From Acanthosepion pharaonis (lineage: Eukaryota; Mollusca; Cephalopoda; Sepiida; Sepiidae): DNA of 64,000 nt. The stretch lies in the NCBI GenBank assembly GCA_903632075.3, contig CAHIKZ030005496.1, positions 647,501-711,500 of the forward strand, read 5' to 3'. Positions 54,415 through 63,524 of the stretch are shown here, piece by piece. The notes under the pieces are model-generated. The model was not told where the DNA came from and ran no database searches. It saw only the letters and a program-made list of their open reading frames with translations. Made by a program: the position numbers and the translations under genes. Position 1 is the first letter of the stretch. Every line of letters starts with the position of its first letter.

Positions 54415-54930
54415 TTTTAGATTTTTTTTTTTTTATCTAACCGAATTCATTTATAGTCTTTCTGTTTTTCGTTTTTTCAGATTTTTAAGTAGGACTTCCT
54501 TACAGTGATAATAGAAGATCGGTCAGGAATAGTGAATACTAATATTTCGGATCGATTTCTGTTTTTTGAGATGATCCTTGCATCCACAAGGTGGCGTTCC
54601 GCGTGATCTCTTGTTAAATTAGAGCTCCGAGAACAGGATTTGTTTGTGTGGACGGATGTCTGGCATTCGGACAAGCAAGTGGGAGAGAGAAGCTGCAGGA
54701 AGAACCAATTAGAAAACAGTAGCCCACGACTAAACAACATCCTTCAAAAGCATCAGAAAAAAAATAGAAGTGAGTTCAAAGAAAAGCCAGAGCTCTCCAT
54801 CCCCTGAGTCGTCCTACACTAGCAAGCTCTGGCTGCGGACGTCTCTTCAGATCCAACATAGAAATCATTTTCCATAGAAGAAAAATGTTTGTGAGCATCC
54901 CAATAGTAGGCAACGAGTTCCGCCAACGAC
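54415..54930. other. Unrecognised DNA
   Basis: Minus frames 54477-54740 and 54776-54961 have no recognised domain. Confidence 0.45.
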
Positions 54931-54932
54931 GA

Positions 54933-55061
54933 TATATAAAGAAATGGACAAAGTCCGACAATTTATTAAAGACATTTTTATGTTTTTTTTTCCTATAAAA
55001 AGAATGTTAAACATAAAAATGTTTTTAATAAATTGTCGGACTTTGTCCATTTCTTAATATA
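54933..55061. repeat. Near-perfect 129-bp palindrome
   Basis: Arms of about 50 bp: AAGAAATGGACAAAGTCC, CGACAATTTATTAAA and ATTTTTATGTTT are mirrored with one mismatch noted in 47 bp. The arm sequence is the end of the family B SINE (compare 61035-61080), so this is a SINE end duplicated head to head. Confidence 0.95.
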
Positions 55062-55064
55062 TGG

Positions 55065-55371
55065 CGTCATTTGTTTACATTTGATACGCCATGAGCAGTT
55101 ATGAATGTACGAGATTCATGGAAGATTGAAGTTTATAAGCAGTAAATTCGACCATGCCAACCGAACGATCCTTTGTAGCCGAGCGGTTAGGCACGTCAAG
55201 TGACGGTTCCGTATAGGATGCAGCGTTCGAATCCTGTCAAATGACAAATATTTTCTATGAAAATTTCTCGGATATTCAGACCGGTAAATGTTATTTAATA
55301 CTGTTTTTTATAAACAGAGCATTTACTAAAATACTTGTATCGATATAAAGAATGTTAAACATAAAAATGTC

Positions 55372-55374
<3 letters not shown>
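55065..55374 (+). mobile_element. tRNA-headed SINE, family B
   Basis: TTTGTAGCCGAGCGGTTAGG (A box) and GCGTTCGAATCCTGTC (B box) with a long variable arm resemble a serine- or leucine-type tRNA. The body (TTTCTATGAAAATTTCTCGG, ATATTCAGACCGGTAAATG, TTTAATACTG) and end (GAATGTTAAACATAAAAATG) match the complement of 60718-61000. The right end meets an (AT)n array. Confidence 0.85.

Positions 55375-55420
<46 letters not shown>
55375..55420. repeat. (AT)n microsatellite
   Basis: About 21 AT units between the SINE and the Penelope-like fragment. Confidence 0.95.
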
Positions 55421-55423
<3 letters not shown>

Positions 55424-55429
55424 CACACA

Positions 55430-55900
55430 CTATAGCATTTTTAGGCATTTAAAACAACATGTCTGCCCGCACACACAATTCCGTAAAATACTTGTCGAAA
55501 ACACAATTATACTTCGACATGAAAACAATAGACAAAAACTAAAAATCCTTGAAGCATTATACATCAAACAGTTGAAACCCAACCAAAACAAAATCAATTA
55601 TGGCATCTCTACAAATATTCTTAAATGTCTATAATTGGTAACAGAACCCATTGGTTTATACCAACGGATTTCCATACTTCATTCTCCAATTCACACTCGT
55701 GTGTTCATGTGTGACGTCATGAGATGCGGTGCGATTTTCGCTTCTAGCGTCTTATATGCACGTGTTTATCGTTGCTTAGAAATTATCTATGTAAACAATC
55801 ACAGACTATCATCACTGTCGTGTCCGTATATTGCTTAATATGTTGCAATTGACATCTTTGATAATGGCTTAAGTAAGCCGAAAGCTTAGAGTGTATTAAA
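55430..55900 (+). mobile_element. Penelope-like element 3' end with hammerhead-like tail
   Basis: Coding end SIFRHLKQHVCPHTQFRKIL, VENTIILRHENNRQKLKILE and ALYIKQLKPNQNKINYGIS matches the end of Penelope-like proteins after the GIY-YIG domain (compare SQFRKVLVEST at 30900), stopping at 55631. About 230 bp downstream, TTGATAATGGCTTAAGTAAG and CCGAAAGCTTAG (55870-55892) retain stem II GGCUU/AAGCC and GAAA of a hammerhead; the core UUGAUAA is decayed. The element is truncated on its left at the AT array. Confidence 0.8.
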
Positions 55901-56037
55901 AAAATATGGATCAATATTGTGAATTTCTTTCTTCGTTCAACGATAATGTTATTAAACTTATCAGATGTTACGAAAAAATTTACATAAAATAAATAGACAA
56001 CACTTGTCTATATTATTTAATGGAACGTGTATGAATA

Positions 56038-56160
56038 TATATGTGTATGTGTGTGTGTTGTGTGTGTGTGTGTGTTTTTGCGTGTGTGTATGAGAAAGAG
56101 AGAGTGTATTTGTGTGTGTAAGTTTGTGTGTAAGTATGTGTGTTTGTATTTGTGTGTGCG

Positions 56161-56188
<28 letters not shown>
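56038..56188. repeat. (GT)n-rich and (AT)n arrays
   Basis: GT-rich 56040-56160 with interruptions, then about 15 AT units. Confidence 0.9.
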
Positions 56189-56193
<5 letters not shown>

Positions 56194-56204
56194 TTTAACA
56201 TTCA

Positions 56205-56266
56205 GCACCCCGACTCACAGTTTCGTACACGAATCTTTGTGTAATGGTACACTCATCAGGAGGTAC
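56205..56266 (-). ncRNA. Hammerhead ribozyme, intact core, long stem II
   Basis: Minus strand: stem I GUACCUC (56266-56260) pairs with GGGGUGC (56211-56205) over 7 pairs including wobbles; CUGAUGA perfect; stem II GUGUAC/GUGUAC (six pairs, two wobble) with a 16-nt loop; GAAAC; stem III A-C/G-U around UGUGA; cleavage triplet GUC ending at 56212. Different in sequence from the 32339 family, so it represents another lineage. Activity inferred from the fold. Confidence 0.8.
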
Positions 56267-56269
56267 TAG

Positions 56270-56819
56270 CTGTTTTATGCGGATTTTCCTTATTTTTATA
56301 TTATTTTTAAAAAAAAATATATGCATTTTACATTGGTGTTACGTTGATAAAATAAAATATTACTTTAAACATTCGGACCTTTTACTGAAATATGTTTATC
56401 CATTAAAAATAAAATAAATATATATTGCTGGAAAAACCTTAAGCAGAATATTATTTGGCATAATTAAAAACTGATGGCAAAAAAAAAAAAAAAAGAATGA
56501 AAGAGTAAAACTAACCGATTTCACTCCCACTATTCAAAAGTTTTTACTCGGATTATTGATGAGAGTATAGAGAAGGGAAGAGCGCGGGGAGTGCTAGGGA
56601 CTAATGGTAGCAAGCCCTATCAAGCACTCACGCTGTTTACAAAGAGACGGTTTGCAAGACTTGCTATATAGTAACTCTAATACTTTAAGATGAAATAATG
56701 AGTGAGACAGAACAGGAAACTACCCAATACTGCATTCAGCAGCACACTTATTGTTCTTTAAAAGGTGCTTACAAATTGAGTATCGATAGGTATTTCGGAC
56801 TTCTTCATGTGAAACCAAG

Positions 56820-56820
<1 letters not shown>
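56270..56820. other. Unrecognised DNA
   Basis: No gene, RNA or repeat recognised; a poly(A) run at 56478-56494. Confidence 0.5.

Positions 56821-56821
<1 letters not shown>

Positions 56822-56875
<54 letters not shown>
56822..56875. repeat. (AT)n microsatellite
   Basis: About 26 AT units. Confidence 0.95.
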
Positions 56876-56877
<2 letters not shown>

Positions 56878-56996
56878 CCAGTTAATGAAATTTAAGTAAT
56901 AAAAATAAACAACAAAATATTGGTAATAAGATTTTTTATATTTCTTATATATTAGCCTTTTGACTAAAGTGAAGCACGAGGAGAATGATTTTACAG

Positions 56997-57080
56997 TCGG
57001 AATTTTCGGACACGCATCCTTTTTCATATAGATGGAGAATACCAAAGAAAATGAAACGACCTTGGCCAAATTTGAGACAG
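56997..57080 (+). other. Speculative 84-nt exon candidate
   Basis: ATGATTTTACAG before 56997 and GACAG followed by GTGAGA at 57080/57081 look like splice acceptor and donor. The 84 bases are open in only one frame (SEFSDTHPFSYRW, then RIPKKMKRPWPNLRQ), with phase 0 at both ends. I recognise no protein family, and AT-rich repeat DNA yields such patterns by chance. A host exon is possible but unproven. Confidence 0.2.
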
Positions 57081-57517
57081 GTGAGAATTGTGGCATTCAC
57101 CGCATTAGTTGCTCACTGTTATGGAATTAACACACTAATTCCATCTACATTTTACGCGCGCGCGAGTTTTCCCAGCTTCCTTCCACACTTGTGCGTGTGT
57201 GCGCGCGCGTCCACTGAATACACCTCTTCCTCTCTCGTTAAGCTAAATATAGCAGTAAGCCATCTCATTGACCAGCTCCTGCTGATAAAGTCAGCTTAAC
57301 AGATTTTGAATTTTTTCCCGCGCGTTTCCTGGCGTCTCAAACAAACAGCGTTTGCAAGCCAGTTGCTTCCCGATCTTCAACGTGACTAGACGGGCAACTC
57401 ATATATTCCGTGCCCTTAACACATATGCGGGCCGAAGTATCTTATTCCAACAATGTCGACCTCACACTTTACCAAGACTTCTTCGCGTCTTGAAGCTACC
57501 CGCAGGTCAGACCTTCT
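57081..57517. other. Unrecognised, less AT-rich DNA
   Basis: Contains CG-rich patches (CGCGCGCGAG near 57155, GTGCGCGCGCG near 57198). No gene recognised. Confidence 0.5.
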
Positions 57518-57765
57518 CCGTTTTCTGCTAGAAAACGTGGAGATACACGACACAGTCGTAAGCAGAACTTCGTATTCAACAAGCAACTTATTTTTATCCC
57601 TCGTCAGTCAACCATAATACAGACAGAGATATCTTATGACCTCCGTTTTCGACTAGAAGACGTGCGAGACACACGGCACAGTCGTAGGCAGAACTTCGTA
57701 TTCAACAAGTGGCTTATTTTCATCCCTCATCAGTCAACCTTAAATACAGACAGGGATATCTTACT
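57518..57765. repeat. Two tandem units of 125 bp
   Basis: CCGTTTTCTGCTAGAAAACG at 57518 recurs as CCGTTTTCGACTAGAAGACG at 57643; both continue with ACAGTCGTA(A/G)GCAGAAC, TTCGTATTCAACAAG and CAGTCAACC. Confidence 0.9.
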
Positions 57766-57777
57766 GACGAACAAATA

Positions 57778-57925
57778 TTCTTCGTCCCTTTTGGCTCGCC
57801 GTAAGCAAATTCACTAAGACGATGCAACTCACTACAAATAATTCTTCGTCCCTCTAGGCTCGCCATAAGTAATTTCACCAAGACGATGCAACCAACTGCG
57901 AATAACTCTTCGTCCTTTTGGCTAG
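57778..57925. repeat. Tandem 64-bp units, two and a part
   Basis: TTCTTCGTCCC at 57778, TTCTTCGTCCC at 57842 and CTCTTCGTCC at 57906, with GGCTCGCC(G/A)TAAG and AAGACGATGCAAC in the first two. Adjacent to the 125-bp units, so two tandem periods are juxtaposed. Confidence 0.9.
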
Positions 57926-59430
57926 ACGTCCACATCAATCCGATAAAATTTCCAGCAGTTAATTCAATGTCTGACCAAAATCTGAGACGACTGAACTTTC
58001 TCACTACTTTTAACCTGAACATAAAAAAAAGATAAAAACACAAAAAATCACATACACTCACAATGCCAAAATCACAGTGAGTACCTTTTTATCTGTGCAC
58101 ACCTACACCTCCTTTTTCCAGAAGCTTATAAAAACCTTTTTCCCGCCTTGAACATCTTGCTTTCCTGTTTTGGCGCGGAACATTTTCTCTGATCTCGTAC
58201 TTGTTTTCAAGCTAATAAAAATTGCATATGTTTTGCATCCAGACGCCTTTGTCATTCTATTCAGGCTATCTTTTTAATATTTGTAATTTATGCACTTGTT
58301 GATTGACCCCTTTCCTCTCACTGTTCACTCACGCATTTTTATTTTTTTTATACATTGTTTGTGGACTCGGTAGTTTAGTGTAGTGACTGGCACAAGGCCA
58401 CTTTTCTATTAAACCAGCACTGCACGCTATCGGGTCTGCAACACTGTAATTAGTTTCTTACAGCATTTCACATTTTGTGGCAAATCTATTATCACAATAT
58501 GGGGTACTTAATAAGAAACATTTATATAAACATAAACAAAGAGAATTAAAGATCAACGCGACAATATACCAAACACATATTTAAGAAAAAAAATAAATTT
58601 CACGGTTTAAACTTTTAGCCACTCATCCTCTTCGTGCTCATGTGTGGTCACATCAAATTAAACATCATTCAAAACTGAAATGATCGTGCGACGTTTGTAT
58701 CCAAAAGAACTAACGCGTCACACGATCATTTTTTTCAATTTTTTTATAAATTATAGTTGTTCTGATATGTAAAAGTGTATATATATATTTTTTTTTCCCC
58801 ATAAATATATGCATGTGTATTATTATATTCGCTTGCCTACGGCCCAATTTATTAAGACCTTTCTCTTTATCAAGAGGTTATCTTATGCACTTCGGTAAAT
58901 ATATCTTCCTTAATTGCTGCATTTTTCATTCCCAGTGAATTGGTCTTTTTAACTGGAGGCTTCATAATCTTCTCCAAACAGCGCGATATTTTCAAAACAA
59001 ACACCTTACCACCTGACATCATACCTGTAAATATAATTATATATTTATCTCCCTTGCTAAGCTGACATAAACGTTTGCGGACATTATAAACAAAATCATA
59101 TACACTTGGCTTATTATGGAGTCAAATATACTCTAATACATATGTGCAGTTAAATAAAACAATAACTTTTGGAGTGTCTTGTAGTTGATACTTATTTCTC
59201 CACTATATGCACACACAAATGCGCATGCGTTCGCACAAACGGGATTCATAAATATTTCTGTTGGCAAACTGTGTAGTTAATCGCTAAATTGTATTCAGAA
59301 AGTATCACTAAATTTATTTTTATTAACGCCATCTATACTGTATACCATTATCTGTACAATACCCAAAAGTCATTTTATCCATGTGAGTCAAGATTCATCA
59401 AATATATGTAAAATTGTATGCAAAATAAAT
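57926..59430. other. Unrecognised DNA
   Basis: No gene or RNA recognised. The minus frame 57720-58061 mostly translates the 64-bp units. Confidence 0.5.
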
Positions 59431-59431
59431 A

Positions 59432-60193
59432 CAGCGGAACCTCGGTTCACGAATTTAATACGTTCCTAAAGCTCGTTTGTAACCCTAAATATTCGTAAAC
59501 CGAAACTATTTTTCAAATAGGAATCTATGTAAAATGGATTAATCAGTTCCTGGTGCCAAGATGGTTGCTTATTTAAACTTTAACAACAGTACTTTGTACT
59601 CAAGTTTACATACAAAAGTAATGAAAATCATTAAATCTAAGAAAAAATAAATTTAACCAATACTAAACAGATAATAAATATAGAGAAACACTTCAATTAT
59701 ATCTCACCTGTATGTAAGACAGTTGATGGCGTAAGTAGAAGCGGAAGGAAAGAGATATTATTGTATGGAAAGGAGAAGGAAAGACATGATCGTCACTTTA
59801 TTGATAAGAATAGCATAGATCGTTCCTTTTGCCATATGAAACTGAATAGGAAGAGACAATATTATCATCATATAGACAATATCATAAACATTTTTTTTTT
59901 TCTCTTAACTATTCTTTTTCCTTTACCAGTATCACTGCTAGCTTTCTTTGGAGCCATGACTATGGGCGAATAAAGAAAGAAAAAGTCACAGTACAATAAA
60001 ATTGGAAAAGAAAAGCACGCAACAACACACGAAAAATAAACAACACGACGTTATTCCATTCGGGTTAATTCGGTTCGGCCATGTTGTTCCGAACGGAAAT
60101 TTTGTTCGATAACCGAGGTATTTTCATCTGGAATCTTCTGTTCGAAAGCGATTTGTTCAAGATCTGAGACTTTTTAGAACCGAGGTTGCTCTG
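59432..60193. mobile_element. Tigger/pogo-like non-autonomous element
   Basis: Left end CAGCGGAACCTCGGTTCACG, right end AACCGAGGTTGCTCTG, with TA on both sides (59430-59431 and 60194-60195). Terminal sequence and TA duplication are typical of pogo/Tigger elements (ends of the type CAGnGGnACCTCGG). Subterminal AACCGAAACT and CCTGGTGCCAAGATGG occur. No transposase is visible; the 70-codon plus frame 59761-59973 is not one. Confidence 0.8.
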
Positions 60194-60199
60194 TATTAT

Positions 60200-60605
60200 A
60201 AACGTTTTGGTTTATATATAGTTCTTTTATAATCCACTTTCGTTTGTCTTTTCAGGTAGATGCTAAAAGTGCTTATGTTTCATCCCGAGCGTTTAATGAA
60301 AATGACAACACCACAAGAAATAATGTAATGTGTATCCTGTTTCATAGGGACCAAATCGGACATGCTACTTATATAATTTAAAGAAAAGAAATTAACAAGT
60401 GCTGTTAACATTCGTGCCTGGTACAAGAAGTCAACTGGAAACAAAAAGTAACTTCCAGAAAATAGAAATTTGTATCGTATAAATGTGGTGCATGAAGCCA
60501 ATCAAAGACTTGTGCGTGTATTCTAATATGTTTAAATAAAACACCATGAAAAAAAGTATTTGAAGGTTAAAATAAACGTAATTTCTTGATTTTGTTGTAA
60601 TTATA
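60200..60605. other. Unrecognised AT-rich DNA
   Basis: Minus frames 60280-60670 show no recognised domain. Confidence 0.5.
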
Positions 60606-60609
60606 TATA

Positions 60610-60710
60610 TGAGGTTGGTGCAAAAATAATGACGTAATAATGTCGTTTTTTGACGTATTTTTAACGTCAAAAAACGATATTATTACGTCATTATTTTTGC
60701 ACCAACCTCA
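60610..60710. mobile_element. 101-bp mariner-type palindromic MITE
   Basis: Ends TGAGGTTGGTGCAAAAATAA and TTATTTTTGCACCAACCTCA with TA on both sides (60608-60609 and 60711-60712). The whole element is a near-perfect hairpin (ATGACGTAATAATGTCG / CGATATTATTACGTCAT around TTTTTGACGTATTTTTAACG). The ends match the AGGTTGGTGCAAAAGTAAT type of mariner inverted repeat known from MADE1-like elements. Confidence 0.9.
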
Positions 60711-60714
60711 TATT

Positions 60715-61110
60715 TATAGACATTTTTTATGTTTATACATTCTTTTTAAAGTTACAAACATTTAAGTAAATGCTCCGTTTTATAACAAACAGTATTAAAC
60801 AACATTTACCGGCCTGAATGTCCGAGAAATGTTCATAGAAAATATTCGTCCACCGACAGAAATCGAACCTGTATCTCATACGGAATCGTCATGTAGCCTG
60901 ACTTGCCTTAAACGATTGGGCCACAGAAGATGGTTCGTTTAACAAAGTCGATTTTACTACAATCGTACATGAATCTCTGACGTACATTCATATCTGCCCA
61001 ATTCGTATCCAAATGCAAACAAGTGTCAACACATTAAGAAATGAACAAAGTCCGACAATTATTTTAAGACATTTTTATGATTATACATTCTCTTTATAGA
61101 TACAAATATT
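60715..61110 (-). mobile_element. tRNA-headed SINE, family B, full-length copy
   Basis: Minus strand head: TGTGGCCCAATCGTTTAAGG (A box) and CAGGTTCGATTTCTGTCGG (B box) near 60930-60850; body with ATTTTCTATGAACATTTCTC and CGGTAAATGTTG; right side AATTATTGTCGGACTTTGTC with AAAAATGTC near 61030-61075. Both outer parts carry GACATTTTTATG, once direct and once inverted, explaining the palindromes seen in partial copies. It begins right after the MITE. Confidence 0.8.
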
Positions 61111-61114
61111 TCAT

Positions 61115-61119
61115 ATATG

Positions 61120-61157
<38 letters not shown>

Positions 61158-61160
61158 TAT
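61115..61160. repeat. (AT)n microsatellite
   Basis: AT units with one GTAT interruption, between SINE and hammerhead repeat. Confidence 0.95.
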
Positions 61161-61192
61161 TTTACGATATTAAAACATAAAACATGTTAAAA

Positions 61193-61248
61193 ACCGCTAC
61201 ACCATTGCAATTGTATTTCAACACTGCAAACGTGTCTCCTCGGGCGAT
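61193..61248 (-). ncRNA. Hammerhead-like motif, family of 5882
   Basis: Minus strand: stem I AUCGC/GCGGU (five pairs); core CCGAGGA (U4 is C, U7 is G); stem II GACAC/GUGUU; GAAAU; stem III of ACA/UGU around AUUGCAAUGG; then A before GCGGU. One strictly conserved base is lost. Confidence 0.6.
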
Positions 61249-61383
61249 GATAAACTACTCGCAAGTGAACGATTAATTTAATTTAAAAAATCAGAATACT
61301 TCACACAAAAAAAAAACAATTAAAAATAGGCATGGGCTTTACTGTGATTAACCAATCGAATGTGACCTACCTAAAAAAACTTT

Positions 61384-61386
<3 letters not shown>

Positions 61387-61456
<70 letters not shown>

Positions 61457-61485
61457 TCTATTTTCAATGAAACATTTTCCATTTG

Positions 61486-61532
<47 letters not shown>

Positions 61533-61590
61533 CCTGTGTGTGTGTCTGTGTTTGTGTGTGTGTATGTCTGTGTTTGTGTGTGTGTATGTA
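61387..61590. repeat. Two (AT)n arrays and a (GT)n-rich stretch
   Basis: AT 61387-61452 and 61488-61527; GT-rich 61533-61590 with two copies of TGTCTGTGTTTGTGTGTGTG. Confidence 0.95.
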
Positions 61591-61661
61591 TATAAAATGA
61601 GTCATAGAATCAAAACAAAGATTGAAGAATATGACATATTGAAAACTGTTTCATGAAACGA

Positions 61662-61698
61662 GATTACGCGTTTCTACCTTGCTAGGCTTCATCAGATC
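61662..61698 (-). ncRNA. Hammerhead-like motif, intact core (pair member 1)
   Basis: Minus strand: stem I GAU/AUC (three pairs); CUGAUGA perfect; stem II GCCU/AGGU around AGCA; GAAAC; stem III palindromic ACGCGU; cleavage triplet GUA. All conserved core bases are present, but the short stem I makes solo activity uncertain. Repeated 390 bp downstream. Confidence 0.7.
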
Positions 61699-62051
61699 AA
61701 AAGCAATCAAAGAAACATGTGCTTGTGTTTGTGTATATGTTTAAATAACTAATCATTAAAACTTTTTGCCGCTAAGCTGGCGTTTCTCGGCGTGAAATAA
61801 AGAACAAATATGTGTAACTTTTGTATAAAAGCCGTTATTTTTATGCAGTTACTTTTTCTTTACAATTTTCTTGTTTCTGTCGAAATTTCTTTATAAATTC
61901 TCCCAGATATTCTGTATCGCATTTAAGGTAAATCCTTATACTATTTTCAGACTGGTTTGAATGAAAACGATTCATATATTTTTAGGTATGTATTTGTGTT
62001 TTTCCTGTCGATAATATGTGCCTAAAATAGGGTATAGAATTATTAAAACGA

Positions 62052-62088
62052 GATTACGCGTTTTGGCATTGCCAGGCTTCATCAGATC
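62052..62088 (-). ncRNA. Hammerhead-like motif (pair member 2, G12 lost)
   Basis: Same orientation and sequence as 61662-61698 (CGAGATTACGCGTTTT, AGGCTTCATCAGATCA on the plus strand) but GAAAC is AAAAC, removing the essential G12. Confidence 0.65.
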
Positions 62089-62089
62089 A

Positions 62090-62453
62090 TAACAAAAGAA
62101 ATCTAGCGTCATGAAGATTTTCTGAAGAGTTACGCTCAAACACTTGGTCACGATGACTTGCGTCTTCGTGCTAACATAACCATCGACTGCTTCCGAACAG
62201 TTTCGTCCGCTTAATTTTACAAAGAAAACTTGAATCAATACTTGGTAAGGCTTTCAAGACATTCCCAAATTTTCCACACGCTGGGATTATCTCATCAGGC
62301 CGATAACTCGCGTTCACTCCCCCCCCTATCACGTCCTAATGAAATGCGCAGATTTTTTTCTTTAATAAGATTCACGTCACTAGGTGAAAACAAATAAGCA
62401 TACCGTTTAATAAATAAACAGGGTGCTTACACACAGACGACTATCAGCGAAAA

Positions 62454-62455
<2 letters not shown>
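62090..62455. other. Unrecognised DNA
   Basis: No gene or RNA recognised. Confidence 0.5.

Positions 62456-62538
<83 letters not shown>
62456..62538. repeat. (AT)n(AGAT)n compound microsatellite
   Basis: About 22 AT units then about nine GATA-type units. Confidence 0.95.
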
Positions 62539-62639
62539 CGTGAGTGTGTAATTGTTTGTTTATAATATGTTCTTTTTCCAGATTTTTATTCCTTAAAGTT
62601 AGAATTGCGTAATTTACACAAGAACAAAATATGAACTCA

Positions 62640-62900
62640 GGAGTGGTTTGGTTTGGTTTCTTTTACGGCATGTTACGGTTATTTAATGCCGACAAAATTT
62701 CTTTTTCTTTTTCAGAAATGTATAGCTAGTAATATTTTTTTTTTAAATGTATAGCGTGTGTCATATTAACCTCAATGGGTTATTTAATGCTGACAAGATT
62801 TTTATTTCTGGTAATATTTTCTTTTTTCAAATATTTACTGCTGATACAATTTTTTTAAAAAGTATTTCTGGTGTTAAAATCTATTTTTACACTTTCATAG
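62640..62900 (-). repeat. Dispersed repeat I, inverted copy
   Basis: GGTTTGGTTTGGTTTC, TTTTACGGCATGTTACGG and CCTCAATGGGTTATTTAATG are the complement of the blocks at 41220-41400 and 41645-41770. Confidence 0.8.
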
Positions 62901-62929
62901 TGTTTTGAATCAAGTTATGGGGTCAACTA

Positions 62930-63075
62930 TTTTCCCGTAGCTGGGACCCTAACAGGCGCTACCACCCACGGATCGAGGTGGACCTGGGAATGCCAGCAAT
63001 TAAAAGGTGATTCCACGCTCCTCAAAACCTCCTGACCAGAGGCCTTGCTGCTGGGCGTATCGTTTTACCCAGGAC
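62930..63075 (-). repeat. Dispersed repeat H, copy 2
   Basis: GCGCTACCACCCACG, GAGGTGGACCTGG, AGGTGATTCCACGC and GACCAGAGGCCTTGCTGC are the complement of the blocks in 41080-41215. Repeats H and I are adjacent in both places, so they may form one larger element of about 450 bp. Confidence 0.8.
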
Positions 63076-63079
63076 GCGG

Positions 63080-63384
63080 ATGTAGTTTATCGTCATACAC
63101 AGGACGGGAACTCAGAAATAGGCAAAATATGTTATATGTGTGGTTCAAAATAAGAAATGTGCAATAAATATTTTCTATCAATACTCTACCGCTGCATTTG
63201 CTTAAAAATTATTTGCCTAGATATATTTGGCACATATTTAATATGCTTCACTATTGTCCGTCGCAAAGTTTGACGTCACGATATTTTCATCTATCTTGTA
63301 AGCGCAGTAAATGTCTTTGTCATATTCGATATTGTTCACGGTCATTCTGTCCTTTTCATAAGGCACATTTCTATTTTATAGTGA
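63080..63384. other. Unrecognised DNA
   Basis: No gene or RNA recognised. Confidence 0.5.
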
Positions 63385-63520
63385 TTTTCTAAGCGCTACT
63401 TAGATATGGCACAATGCCGGAAATACGGAGCACCCAGTGAGGATCGAACTCACTACTCAGTCGTAACTGTTCTAGCGAAACAAGCTTGCTAATCATTACA
63501 CCACGCCGAGGTACCCAAAA
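63385..63520 (-). mobile_element. tRNA-like SINE, family A, best-preserved copy
   Basis: Minus strand GGGTACCTCGGCGTGGTGTA, ATGATTAGCAAGCTTG (A-box-like), GTAGTGAGTTCGATCCTCAC (B box well kept), GGGTGCTCCGTATTTCCGGC, ATTGTGCCATATCTAAGTAG. The clean B box supports tRNA origin. Confidence 0.75.
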
Positions 63521-63524
63521 TTTC

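Noticed and set aside
55160..55240. Functional tRNA gene
   Set aside because: A and B boxes are present, but acceptor arms do not pair and the unit continues into a SINE body found elsewhere.
57720..58061. 113-codon minus frame with internal repeats
   Set aside because: Its internal repeats (EGRRIICSELHRL-like) are just the translated 64-bp tandem units.
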